Part shown: one piece after another, positions 1-8,259 of the stretch
Numbering within the stretch: the stretch's first letter is position 1
How the letters are laid out: the number at the start of each line of letters is the position of its first letter
Assembly (NCBI RefSeq): GCF_024721315.2
Contig: NZ_JANFAK020000014.1
Coordinates: 1 to 64,000 of the forward strand
Origin: Streptomyces sp. Isolate_45
GTDB taxonomy: Bacteria; Actinomycetota; Actinomycetes; Streptomycetales; Streptomycetaceae
Reading direction: 5' to 3'
Length of the DNA: 64,000 nucleotides
Made by a program: the position numbers and the translations under genes
The notes under the pieces: generated by a model
Database searches by the model: none
What the model was told of the DNA's origin: nothing
What the model saw: the letters and a program-made list of their open reading frames with translations, nothing else

Positions 1-73
1 CCGACGTCGCCGAGGCGGTGCCCCGCAGGCCGGCCGGCCAGGCCAGAGTGACCCGCAGGCCCCCACCACCGGC

Positions 74-171
<98 letters not shown>

Positions 172-232
172 ACCGCCGTGTTCACGGTGTCGCGGCGCCG
201 GGGCGGCGGTTGCGCCGGGGCGGCGGGGCGGC

Positions 233-272
233 GGTGCTGCGGTGCTGCGGTGCTGCGGTGCTGCGGTGCTGC
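233..272. repeat. Five tandem copies of an 8-bp unit (ggtgctgc)
   Basis: Five perfect copies of ggtgctgc end two bases before the stop codon of the minus-strand ATPase gene. Because the unit is 8 bp, changes in copy number would not alter that protein, which stops just outside. Slipped-strand expansion is the likely origin. The closeness of the G/C homopolymer to the left makes the local assembly doubtful. Confidence 0.85.
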
Positions 273-274
273 GG

Positions 275-790
275 TCAGGACACCTTCAGCAGCGCGTCGT
301 CGCGCCACTTCAGCATCTTGTCGAAGCTCACCACGGCTCCCCGACCCGGCCGGTTGCGGAAGCGGACGTGGTCGGCGAGTTCCTCGATCAGGTGCAGGCC
401 CCGGCCGTGCTCGGCCAGGGAGGGTCTGCGACGGGCCACCGTCGCGGCCGGGAACCCCGGGCCGGAATCGGACACTTCGATGCGGCAGCGGTCCCCGTCC
501 AGATAGGCCGTGACGTGGTACGCCCCGGTCCCGTCCGGATCGTCGGAACCATCCCCGTCACCGCCGCCGGAACCGTCCGGGGCGTCGATGCCGGAGGAGC
601 CGCAGCGGGGGCCCGCCCCGCGGCCGCCGTGCTCCACCGCGTTCGCACACGCCTCGGTCAGTGCCACCGACAGGTCGAAAGAGATGTCCGGGTCCACCCC
701 CGCGGTCTCCATCGTCCCCAGCAGCAGTCGCCTGGCGAGCGGCACGCTCGCAGCTTCGCGCCTCAAGTGGAGAGACCACCAGATGCTCAT
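275..790 (-). CDS. RsbW-like ATP-binding protein (anti-sigma / serine kinase family)
   Basis: This 171-residue protein has a single GHKL (HATPase_c) domain, like the many small RsbW/SpoIIAB-type kinases of Streptomyces. These bind anti-anti-sigma factors or sigma factors. Visible motifs are the N-box around E46-N50 (EACAN), the D-x-G-x-G motif at DSGPG (108-112) and the glycine loop HGRGLHLI (128-135). A low-complexity Gly/Asp insert (about 60-90) separates the N-box from the strand carrying DSGPG. The ATG start at 788-790 has no clear Shine-Dalgarno, but a TAGGTA-like -10 lies a few bases upstream, which suggests a leaderless transcript. No sigma factor or antagonist is adjacent, so the partner is unknown. 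The family call is firm and the role is inferred. Confidence 0.85.
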   Translation of the reverse strand: MSIWWSLHLRREAASVPLARRLLLGTMETAGVDPDISFDLSVALTEACANAVEHGGRGAGPRCGSSGIDAPDGSGGGDGDGSDDPDGTGAYHVTAYLDGDRCRIEVSDSGPGFPAATVARRRPSLAEHGRGLHLIEELADHVRFRNRPGRGAVVSFDKMLKWRDDALLKVS

Positions 791-1048
791 ACGGTTACCT
801 ATTGCCGCCCAGGGTGGGCCGTAAGCCCCCCATGGCCGGCGGAGCCCTCATTCGGCCGATGCGGCACTCCCGGGAAGCCGTGTACGCCGGTGCCGTCGGG
901 CGGCACGGGAGAGCCCTTCGCCGATCCATGCGCCGATCCCCGCGCCGGCCCCTTCGCTGACCTCGGCCTGACCGGAGGCCGGAACTCAAAGGTCCCTTAC
1001 GCACCTGCCGTATGCAGGGCCTAAGCGCAGTGCGATGATGGCCCGGCC

Positions 1049-1861
1049 ATGACTGCCCCCCACACGACGCGCACCGGAGCCGGGCTCCGGACCACCCGGG
1101 CCGCGGTGTTCGCCGCGGTCTGCGTCGTGCTGTCCGCGGTGGGTCACGTCGTGGCATCCTGCGCCTCCGTGCCGTGGTGGGCGCTGGTCTCCGCCTTCGT
1201 CGCCGTGTTCGCGGTCGCGGCCCCGCTCTCCGGACGTCGGCGTTCGCCGGGTGGCATCGCCGCCGCGCTCGCCCTCGGCCAGGTCGGGCTGCACACCCTA
1301 TTCGGCCTCGGCCAGCACGGCGAAGGCGCCGCACGGGCGACGGCCGCGGACTCCGACACCTCCCTCGCGGCGCTCGCCGCCCGACTGGTCTGCGGGGGCA
1401 ACTCCGTACCGCTCAGCCCGGCCGACGCCCGGAGGATCCTGGAGACCGCCGGCCTCGACCCGGCCGCCCTGACCGAACAGGCCGCCGCACAGGGCCACGC
1501 GGCGCACGAGCACCTGGCGGACGCCGCCGGGCAGCAGGCGACCGGGCTGTTCAGCCCGGCCATGCTCGCCGGGCACCTGCTGGCCGCGCTGGTGGCCGGC
1601 TGGCTGCTGGGCCGGGGGGACGCCGCTCTGGTCCGGCTCCTCGAACTGTCCCGGCTCTCCGCCGAAGCCGACCCCGTACGTCCGCTGCGCGCCGCGCTGG
1701 CCTTCGTACGCGCCCTCGCCGCCGGAATCCCGGGCGCACCCGTCCGTACCCGGCGCACCGGACGCGGCTCTGCCGCGCCGACGGTGGCGACCGGCCGCGA
1801 AGCTCTCCAGCACACGGTGATCAGGCGCGGGCCACCCACGGCACTCGCCCTCGCAGCCTGA
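1049..1861 (+). CDS. Hypothetical multi-pass membrane protein of the copper module
   Basis: The 270-residue product has hydrophobic segments at about 18-37, 43-60 and 69-88, and another near 165-183. The C-terminal 80 residues are Arg-rich and probably cytoplasmic. Two cysteines lie near the outer segments, and the central loop holds a His-containing stretch (HAAHEHL). That could bind metal, though this is a guess. The gene runs in the same direction as the YcnI, Sco and PCuAC genes and ends 110 bp before the first of them, which is the main reason to tie it to copper handling. I do not recognise the family. The start is ATG at 1049, with no strong ribosome-binding site. The 258 bp upstream (791-1048) contain no gene that I can see. 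Confidence 0.7.
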   Translation: MTAPHTTRTGAGLRTTRAAVFAAVCVVLSAVGHVVASCASVPWWALVSAFVAVFAVAAPLSGRRRSPGGIAAALALGQVGLHTLFGLGQHGEGAARATAADSDTSLAALAARLVCGGNSVPLSPADARRILETAGLDPAALTEQAAAQGHAAHEHLADAAGQQATGLFSPAMLAGHLLAALVAGWLLGRGDAALVRLLELSRLSAEADPVRPLRAALAFVRALAAGIPGAPVRTRRTGRGSAAPTVATGREALQHTVIRRGPPTALALAA

Positions 1862-1971
1862 CGCGGCACCCACGCCCCCGGAGCAGACAGCCACGGGAGC
1901 ACCGGTGCCGCGACCTCCGCGCGCGCCCGTGTGCGGAGCCGTCACCCCTGCTTCCGTGGAGTGTTTCTGCC

Positions 1972-2700
1972 GTGAAGACCTCTCGCGTCTCCTTCGCCGC
2001 CGCCCTCGCCGCCGGCACCGTCCTCGTCCTGTCCGCTCCCGCCTTCGCGCACGTCGGCGTACAGCCCGGCGAAGCCACCAAGGGCGGCTACGCGACGATC
2101 AACTTCAAGGTCCCCAACGAGCGCGACAATGCGTCGACCACCCAGCTGGAGGTCAGCTTCCCGATCGACCAGCCGCTCACGTCCGTCATGCCGCAGGACA
2201 TCCCCGGTTGGACCGTGAGCGTCGAGAAGAGCAAGCTCGACAAGCCGCTCACCGTGCACGGCAAGCAGATCAACGAGGCCGTCACCAAGGTGACCTGGTC
2301 CGGCGGCAAGATCGAGCCCGGCAAGTTCCAGCAGTTCCCGGTCTCCGTCGGCAAGCTTCCGGAGAACGCCGACCAGATGGTCTTCAAGGCGATCCAGACG
2401 TACGACAACAACGAGGTCGTCCGCTGGATCGAGGAGGCCAAGGAAGGCGCCCCGGAGCCGCAGACCCCCGCGCCCGTGCTGAAGCTGACCGCCGCCAAGG
2501 GCGACGACCACCACGACGCAGGCGACAAGAAGACCGACGACGCGAAGGCCTCCGGCAAGGACGACAAGGCGGCCGGCGACCACCACGACGAGGCCGCCAA
2601 GGCCTCCGACACGACCGCCCGGGCCCTCGGCATCGCGGGCATCGTCATCGGACTCGGTGGTGTCGCCTTCGGAATCGCCTCTCGTCGGCGCGCTTCCTGA
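1972..2700 (+). CDS. YcnI-family copper-binding protein (DUF1775)
   Basis: YcnI proteins bind Cu(II) outside the cytoplasmic membrane through a mono-histidine brace at the mature N-terminus. Here a signal peptide (about 1-26, ending SAPAFA) is followed directly by HVGVQPGEA, so the mature protein would begin with the His that completes the brace. The beta-rich DUF1775 domain follows to about residue 165. Then comes a linker rich in Asp, Lys and His (HHDAGDK, HHDEAAK), one C-terminal membrane helix (about 217-236) and a short Arg tail, so it is tethered to the membrane. I chose the GTG at 1972 because it gives a proper signal peptide; the frame is open much further upstream. The Sco gene follows after 70 bp. 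Confidence 0.9.
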   Translation: MKTSRVSFAAALAAGTVLVLSAPAFAHVGVQPGEATKGGYATINFKVPNERDNASTTQLEVSFPIDQPLTSVMPQDIPGWTVSVEKSKLDKPLTVHGKQINEAVTKVTWSGGKIEPGKFQQFPVSVGKLPENADQMVFKAIQTYDNNEVVRWIEEAKEGAPEPQTPAPVLKLTAAKGDDHHDAGDKKTDDAKASGKDDKAAGDHHDEAAKASDTTARALGIAGIVIGLGGVAFGIASRRRAS

Positions 2701-2770
2701 CCCGTCGCGGACGCAGGCCGTGTCATTTCGAGAACATCCGCACCTTCCCCGATCACAGGGACATTCCTCC

Positions 2771-3424
2771 ATGCGCACCACACGTGTGACGGTCGCCGCC
2801 CTCGCGGTGGCGACCGCCCTCGCCCTCACCGCTTGCGGCGGTGAAAAGGCCGAGAACACCGGCTCGGTCACCCAGATCACCGGTGAGAAGAAGGCCGGGG
2901 CCGCGACGGTCCTCGACCGCCCCTTCGACAAGCCCGAGCTCGTCCTGACGGACACCACCGGCCGGCCGTGGAACCTGCGCGAGCAGACCAAGGGCAAGCC
3001 GACGCTCATCTACTTCGGCTACACCAAGTGCCCGGACGTCTGCCCTCTGACGATGAGCAACATCGCCGTCGCCAAGAAGGCACTCCCCAAGGCCGACCAG
3101 GACAACCTCCGGGTCGTCTTCGTCACCACGGACCCCGAACGGGACACTCCCGAGTCGCTCGGCTCGTGGCTCAAGGCCCAGGATCCGTCCTTCATCGGAC
3201 TGACCGGGGACTTCGCCACCATCCAGGCCGCCGCACGGTCGCTCGGCATCGGCATCGAGGCCGCCAAGAAGGAGGCCAACGGAGACGTCGTCTCCATGCA
3301 CGGTGCCCAGGTCATCGCGTTCTCGCCCAAGACCGACGAGGGCTACGCCCTCTACGGCGAGGGCACCACCGTCGATGACTACACCAAGGACATGCCGAAG
3401 CTCGTCAAGGGACTGAACCCGTGA
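2771..3424 (+). CDS. sco: Sco/SenC-type copper chaperone lipoprotein
   Basis: Sco proteins have a thioredoxin fold and deliver copper to the CuA site of cytochrome c oxidase, or act as thiol reductants. The 217-residue product has a lipobox ending in C22 (LTAC), the copper-binding CPDVC motif at C87-C91, and the third ligand His near residue 177 (SMHGAQ). All three conserved ligands are present. The start is ATG at 2771; an in-frame upstream ATG at 2657 lies inside the preceding gene and would spoil the signal peptide. Its stop overlaps the start of the PCuAC chaperone gene, so the two are translationally coupled. That matches the known partnership in Streptomyces lividans, where the extracytoplasmic chaperone hands copper to Sco. 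Confidence 0.95.
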   Translation: MRTTRVTVAALAVATALALTACGGEKAENTGSVTQITGEKKAGAATVLDRPFDKPELVLTDTTGRPWNLREQTKGKPTLIYFGYTKCPDVCPLTMSNIAVAKKALPKADQDNLRVVFVTTDPERDTPESLGSWLKAQDPSFIGLTGDFATIQAAARSLGIGIEAAKKEANGDVVSMHGAQVIAFSPKTDEGYALYGEGTTVDDYTKDMPKLVKGLNP

Positions 3425-3909
3425 ACCACCGCACCACCCGTACCCTCGCCGCCCTCTCCCTGACGGCCGCGCTCGCCATATCCGGCTGCTCGTCCGACTC
3501 CTCCGAGTCCTCGGGGGCCGACGGAGCCAAGCCCGAGCTGACGGTCAGCGGGGCCTTCATGCCGGAACCGGTCAACGCCGAGATGGCCGGCGCGTTCATG
3601 GTCATCAAGAACGGGTCGAAGACCGCGGACAAGCTGACCGGCGTCACCAGCCCCCTCTCGGACGATGTTCAGATCCACGAGACCAAGGACCAGAAGATGC
3701 GGCAGGTCCAGTCGATGGACGTGCCCGCCAACGGCGAGCTGAAGCTGACTCGGGGCGGCAACCACGTCATGTTCATGGGCCTCAAGAGCAAGCCGGCCGT
3801 CGGGGACAAGATCACCGTCGAGCTCCGGTTCGAAAAGGCCGACCCGGTCAAGGTCGAGGTCGACGTGAAAGAGCGGACCTACAACGCACAGAACTCCAAC
3901 GCCCACTGA
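3421..3909 (+). CDS. ecuC: PCuAC-family extracytoplasmic copper chaperone (DUF461)
   Basis: This is a 162-residue lipoprotein (lipobox ending at C23, AISGC) with the PCuAC fold, which binds Cu(I) through Met and His side chains. The ligand pattern is visible: Met in AFMPEP, then Met in AEMAGAFM, the histidine in QIHETKD, and a terminal NHVMFMG block. The GTG start at 3421 overlaps the stop of the Sco gene, and an MRQVQSMDV segment sits where the family carries its second Met cluster. In the S. lividans pathway this protein takes extracellular copper and passes it to Sco. The CopC-CopD gene starts 22 bp downstream. The symbol rests on gene order and family, not on a database match. Confidence 0.9.
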   Translation: MNHRTTRTLAALSLTAALAISGCSSDSSESSGADGAKPELTVSGAFMPEPVNAEMAGAFMVIKNGSKTADKLTGVTSPLSDDVQIHETKDQKMRQVQSMDVPANGELKLTRGGNHVMFMGLKSKPAVGDKITVELRFEKADPVKVEVDVKERTYNAQNSNAH

Positions 3910-3931
3910 CGGACCGAGGAACTGACACGCC

Positions 3932-5992
3932 ATGACGGCCACCGCCCCCGCCCCTTCCCCAGCCCGGGTCCGCATCACGGCACTCCTGCCGCGGCTCGCG
4001 CTGGTCCTCGCAGCCCTGCTGGCAACACTGTTCACCGCGGCCGCACCGGCCACGGCACACGCCGCACTCACCGCGAGCGACCCGCAGGACGGGGCGGTGG
4101 TCGCCACGGCACCCGCCCAGGTCACCCTCTCCTTCTCGGAGCAGGTCGCCATGGGCGACGACTCCATCCGCGTCATGGACCCTCAGGGCAGACGAGTGGA
4201 CACCGGCGAGCTCCGCGACATGTGCAGCGGCTCGGTCATCCGGTACGGCACCGCGCTGCACGCCGGCCTGCCCAACGGCACCTACACCGTCGCCTGGCAG
4301 GCCGTGTCCGCCGACAGCCACCCGATCTCCGGCGCCTTCACCTTCTCCATCGGCGCCCCCTCGGCCACCGCCGTCTCCCTGCCCACCCAACAGGCGGGCG
4401 GCGGACCCGTCGGCATCGCCTACGGGATCGCCCGGTACGCCGCCTACGCCGGGTTCACCGTCCTCGTCGGTGGCGCCGCCTTCATCCTGATGTGCTGGCG
4501 CCGCGGGTCCGCGGAACGGTCGCTGCAGAAGCTCGTCCTGCGCGGCTGGGTCACCCTCACCGCGGCAACCCTGGCGATGCTGGCGCTCCGCAACCCGTAC
4601 ACGGGCTCGGGCAAGTTCGCCGACGTCTTCGACCTCGACGGGCTGCGAGCCGTGCTGGAGACCAAGACCGGCGCCTCGTTCGTCTCCCGGCTGCTGCTCC
4701 TCGGCGCCGCCGCGCTGTTCGTCGCCGTGCTCTTCGGGGCGTACGCACGCCATCAGCAGGCGTCGGGTTCCGGGGAAGAGGATCAGGCCGGGGAGGACAC
4801 CAAGCAGACGAGCGACCTGGCCTTCGGGCTCGGCATCGGTGGAGCCGTCGTGGCCGCCGGCATCGCCGCGACCTGGGCCCTGTCCGAGCACGCCTCCACC
4901 GGCATCCAGCCCGGCATCGCGATGCCGGCCGACATCCTCCACCTGCTGGCCGTCGCCGCCTGGCTCGGCGGTCTCACCGCACTGCTGGTCGCCCTGTACA
5001 AGGTGCCGGACATCGAGCGGGACGCCGTCCGGCGCTTCTCCAAGGTCGCCTTCGTCAGCGTCGTGGTCCTCGTCGTCACCGGCGTCTACCAGTCCTGGCG
5101 TCAGCTCGGCAGCTGGTCGGCCCTCACCGGCACCAGCTACGGCCGACTGCTGATCATCAAGGTGGGGCTGGTCGCCGTACTCCTCGGCATCGCCTACCTC
5201 TCACGGGAGTGGACCGCCCGACTCGCGGACGGGCAGGCCACGGCCACCGCCGACGAGCCGATCGGGGCCCTCACGGGGAAGGCCGTTTCACGTGAAACGG
5301 CGAGCGATGTTTCACGTGGAACGAGCCCGGCGGCCTCTCCGGAAGCGACCAGTGACGTTCCGCGGGGAACGAGCAGCGATGTTTCACGTGAAACGCACGC
5401 AGCCCCCGAAGCCGCCGACCCGCGGCGGGCCGCCCAGCTCGCCCGTCAGCACGCCGCTCGTGAGAAGGCGCGCGAGCACCAGGTGCGCGACGCCGACCCC
5501 GTCCGGGGCGGCCTGCGTCGGTCCGTTCTCGCCGAGGCGGCGGTGGCCGTGGCCCTGCTCGCCGTCACCACCGTCCTGACCAGCACGGAGCCGGGACGCG
5601 CCGTGGAGCAGGAGGCGGGCAGGGGATCGGCCTCCACCGCAGTGCCCAACCGGCCCATCAAGATCACCCTGCCCTTCGAAACCGGCGGCCAGAACGGCAA
5701 GGGCGCCGTACGGCTGGAGCTCGACCCGGGCCGGGTCGGCGCCAACACCCTCCACCTGTGGGCGGAGGACCTGGGCGGCAGGCCCCTCGACCTGCCGGAG
5801 ATCAAGGTCTCCTTCACCCTCCCCGCCAAGGAGATCGGCCCGCTGCCGCTCGTCCCGGACCGTTCCGGTCCCGGACACTGGACCGCGTCCGGGGTACAGC
5901 TGCCGCTGACGGGTGAATGGCGCATCGACGTGACCGTCCGCACCTCCGACATCGACCAGACGACCGTCCAGAAGAACGTGAAGATCGGCTGA
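3932..5992 (+). CDS. CopC-CopD fusion copper transport protein with parS-encoded linker
   Basis: This is a 686-residue membrane protein of the YcnJ type. A signal peptide ends at about residue 42, and the mature protein would start HAALTASDPQDG, so His1 of the CopC Cu(II) site is in place. The CopC domain runs to about 145. The CopD membrane region with about eight helices covers 165-430. A hydrophilic linker (452-510) follows, then one more helix (about 530-548) and a C-terminal beta-rich domain (560-686). The linker holds five 8-residue repeats (VSRETASD, VSRGTSPA and variants), each encoded by a parS site or a decayed copy (5285-5404). The family imports copper across the cytoplasmic membrane or passes it to periplasmic enzymes. 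The DyP peroxidase gene starts 5 bp after its stop, so the two are co-transcribed. Confidence 0.93.
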   Translation: MTATAPAPSPARVRITALLPRLALVLAALLATLFTAAAPATAHAALTASDPQDGAVVATAPAQVTLSFSEQVAMGDDSIRVMDPQGRRVDTGELRDMCSGSVIRYGTALHAGLPNGTYTVAWQAVSADSHPISGAFTFSIGAPSATAVSLPTQQAGGGPVGIAYGIARYAAYAGFTVLVGGAAFILMCWRRGSAERSLQKLVLRGWVTLTAATLAMLALRNPYTGSGKFADVFDLDGLRAVLETKTGASFVSRLLLLGAAALFVAVLFGAYARHQQASGSGEEDQAGEDTKQTSDLAFGLGIGGAVVAAGIAATWALSEHASTGIQPGIAMPADILHLLAVAAWLGGLTALLVALYKVPDIERDAVRRFSKVAFVSVVVLVVTGVYQSWRQLGSWSALTGTSYGRLLIIKVGLVAVLLGIAYLSREWTARLADGQATATADEPIGALTGKAVSRETASDVSRGTSPAASPEATSDVPRGTSSDVSRETHAAPEAADPRRAAQLARQHAAREKAREHQVRDADPVRGGLRRSVLAEAAVAVALLAVTTVLTSTEPGRAVEQEAGRGSASTAVPNRPIKITLPFETGGQNGKGAVRLELDPGRVGANTLHLWAEDLGGRPLDLPEIKVSFTLPAKEIGPLPLVPDRSGPGHWTASGVQLPLTGEWRIDVTVRTSDIDQTTVQKNVKIG
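5285..5404. repeat. Five-unit 24-bp array of parS and parS-like sites inside the CopC-CopD gene
   Basis: Perfect parS 14-mers lie at 5285-5298 and 5381-5394, and the one-base variant gtttcacgtggaac lies at 5309-5322. Decayed copies sit at 5333 and 5357 (gttccgcggggaac). All five start exactly 24 bp apart, and each unit encodes eight residues beginning VSRET, VSRGT, ASPEA, VPRGT or VSRET. ParB binds parS near the origin to build the segregation complex. The exact 24-bp phase and the parallel amino-acid repeat show that the array arose by tandem duplication of one unit within the reading frame. Confidence 0.93.
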
Positions 5993-5997
5993 GCAGC

Positions 5998-7281
5998 GTG
6001 ACCGACAGCATCCGGAGCAACCCGGACATCGAGATTTCCCGGCGCAGGCTGCTGGGCACCGTGGGCGCCGCCGGCGCCGCCGGACTCGCCCTCGGCGCCA
6101 CGGGCGGGGCCCTTGCCCACGCCTCCGTCGCCGACTCCCCGGCCGGTGCCCCCGGCGCGGCCGGGACGCTCGCCTCCCTGGGCGCCACCGAGGTGGCCTT
6201 CCACGGGGACCACCAGGCCGGGATCACCACCCCGCTCCAGGCCAAGGGCCATGTCCTCGCCTTCGACCTGGCGCCCGGCGCCGGCCGTACCGAGGCCGCC
6301 GCGCTGCTGCGCCGCTGGTCGGACACCGCGCGGCAACTGATGGCGGGTGCGGCCGCCCCGACCGCCGACACCGGGATCGCCCTCGACGCGGGCCCGTCCT
6401 CCCTCACGCTGACCTTCGGGTTCGGGCATTCCTTCTTCGAGCGCACCGGCCTGACCGCCCGCCGCCCCGCGGCCCTCGATCCGCTGCCGGACTTCTCCTC
6501 GGACCGGCTCGATGCCCAGCGCAGCAACGGCGACCTGTGGGTCCAGATCGGCGCGGACGACGGACTCGTCGCGTTCCACGCCCTACGGGCCGTGCAGAAG
6601 GACGCCGGGGACGCGGCGCGCGTGCGCTGGCAGATGAACGGCTTCAACCGGTCCCCGGGCGCCACCGCGAAGCCGATGACAGCACGGAACCTGATGGGCC
6701 AGGTCGACGGCACCGGGAACCCGAAGCCCTCGGAGCCCGACTTCGACAAGCGGATCTTCGTGCCGGATACCGGCCCGGGGCCCACCGAGCACGCCTGGAT
6801 GGCCGGGGGGTCGTACGCCGTCGTGCGCCGGATCCGGATGCTGCTCGACGACTGGGAGAAGCAGTCCTTGGGCGACCAGGAGCGGGTCATCGGCCGGAGG
6901 AAGGCCGATGGGGCCCCGCTGACCGGTGGCACCGAGACCACGGAGATGGCCCTGGACAAGATCGGCGGCGACGGCAAGCCCGTCATCGCCTCCAATGCCC
7001 ACGCCCGGATCTCGGCGCCGGAGCAGAACGGCGGGGCCGCCATGCTGCGGCGGCCGTTCTCCTTCCACGACGGGATCGCCCCCGACGGCGCTCCGGACGC
7101 CGGGTTGCTGTTCATCTGCTGGCAGGCCGATCCGCTGCGCGGCTTCGTCCCCGTTCAGCGCAAGCTCGACCGGGGGGACGCCCTGTCCGCGTTCATCCGG
7201 CACGAGTCCAGCGGGCTGTACGCCGTGCCGCCGGGCCCGCGTGCCGGGGAGTACGTCGGACAGCGGCTGCTCGAAGGGTGA
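5998..7281 (+). CDS. dtpA: Dye-decolourising peroxidase, Tat-exported (DtpA/EfeB family)
   Basis: The 427-residue protein starts with a twin-arginine signal (SRRRLLGTVG, about residues 15-24) followed by a hydrophobic Ala/Gly stretch, so it is exported folded with its haem. The DyP signature GQVDGTGNP, with the distal catalytic Asp, lies near residue 236. The proximal haem His is in NAHARIS at about 334, and the conserved RRPFSFHDG block follows. The GTG at 5998 gives the signal peptide directly and sits 5 bp after the preceding stop. In S. lividans the DyP peroxidase of this copper cluster is needed for maturation of the copper radical oxidase GlxA and for development on glucose. The neighbours here are the same, so I use that name. 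EfeB-type iron uptake is less likely because no efeU or efeO is present. Confidence 0.9.
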   Translation: MTDSIRSNPDIEISRRRLLGTVGAAGAAGLALGATGGALAHASVADSPAGAPGAAGTLASLGATEVAFHGDHQAGITTPLQAKGHVLAFDLAPGAGRTEAAALLRRWSDTARQLMAGAAAPTADTGIALDAGPSSLTLTFGFGHSFFERTGLTARRPAALDPLPDFSSDRLDAQRSNGDLWVQIGADDGLVAFHALRAVQKDAGDAARVRWQMNGFNRSPGATAKPMTARNLMGQVDGTGNPKPSEPDFDKRIFVPDTGPGPTEHAWMAGGSYAVVRRIRMLLDDWEKQSLGDQERVIGRRKADGAPLTGGTETTEMALDKIGGDGKPVIASNAHARISAPEQNGGAAMLRRPFSFHDGIAPDGAPDAGLLFICWQADPLRGFVPVQRKLDRGDALSAFIRHESSGLYAVPPGPRAGEYVGQRLLEG

Positions 7282-7323
7282 ACGGCCCCGCGGCGGCGGC
7301 CTCCCCGGCATTAGGCTGACCGC

Positions 7324-8259
7324 ATGTCGGCCACCCGCTTCACCTATCTCGGTCCCGAGGGCACGTTCACCGAAGCCGCCCTCCGTACGCTGCCGGAAGC
7401 CGCCACCCGGGAGCTCGTCCCGATGGTGTCGGTCCCCGCGGCCCTCGATGCCGTACGGAACGGCGAAGCGGCGGCGGCCCTGGTGCCGATCGAGAACTCG
7501 GTGGAGGGCGGGGTCACCGCCACCCTCGACGAGCTGGCCTCGGGCGAGCCGCTGATGATCTACCGCGAGGTACTGCTGCCGATCGCGTTCGCGCTGCTCG
7601 TACGGCCCGGGACCAAGCTGTCGGACGTCAAGACCGTCACCGGGCACCCCGTCGCGCAGCCGCAGGTGCGGAACTGGCTGCGGACCCACCTGCCCGACGC
7701 GGTGTGGGAGTCGGCCGCGTCCAACGCCGACGGCGCCCGGCTGGTGCAGGAGGGTCGCTTCGACGCTGCCTTCGCGGGTGAGTTCGCCGCCGTCACGTAC
7801 GGACTGGAGGCGCTGGTCAAGGAGATCCACGACGCGGAGAACGCCGAGACCCGGTTCGTACTCGTCGGTCGGCCCGCCCGGCCGGCCGCGCCGACCGGTG
7901 CCGACAAGACGTCCGTGGTGCTGTGGCTCGGCGACGACCACCCGGGTGCGCTGCTGGAGCTGCTCCAGGAGTTCGCGGTCCGGGGTGTGAACCTGATGCT
8001 CATCCAGTCCCGGCCGACCGGCCAGGGAATCGGCAACTACTGCTTCGCGGTCGACGCCGAAGGACATATTTCCGACCGCCGGGTGAGCGAGGCCCTGATG
8101 GGCCTGAAGCGGACCTGCCCCCAGGTCCGCTTCCTCGGTTCCTACCCGCGGGCCGGTGTCGCTCTCAGTGAGGTGCGCGCGGCACGGCCGGGAACCTCCG
8201 ACGGCGACTTCACCGCGGCGTCGGACTGGCTGGCGCGCTGCCTCGACGGTCGCGCGTAG
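7324..8259 (+). CDS. pheA: Prephenate dehydratase
   Basis: The enzyme converts prephenate to phenylpyruvate in phenylalanine synthesis. It is monofunctional here, with no chorismate mutase domain. The 311-residue sequence opens with FTYLGPEGTFTEAAL. It has the conserved ETRFVLVGRP (Thr-Arg-Phe active-site motif) near residue 180 and a C-terminal ACT domain from about 198 with IQSRPTGQGIGNY, where phenylalanine binds as feedback inhibitor. The ATG at 7324 is preceded by TAGGCT about 7 bases upstream and has no Shine-Dalgarno, so a leaderless mRNA is likely. It shares strand with serS but is separated from it by a 526-bp gap rich in DnaA-box sequences. Confidence 0.97.
   Translation: MSATRFTYLGPEGTFTEAALRTLPEAATRELVPMVSVPAALDAVRNGEAAAALVPIENSVEGGVTATLDELASGEPLMIYREVLLPIAFALLVRPGTKLSDVKTVTGHPVAQPQVRNWLRTHLPDAVWESAASNADGARLVQEGRFDAAFAGEFAAVTYGLEALVKEIHDAENAETRFVLVGRPARPAAPTGADKTSVVLWLGDDHPGALLELLQEFAVRGVNLMLIQSRPTGQGIGNYCFAVDAEGHISDRRVSEALMGLKRTCPQVRFLGSYPRAGVALSEVRAARPGTSDGDFTAASDWLARCLDGRA

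Noticed and set aside
791-1048. Possible small gene upstream of the copper module
   Set aside because: Frames here have no start with a ribosome-binding site and no family resemblance.
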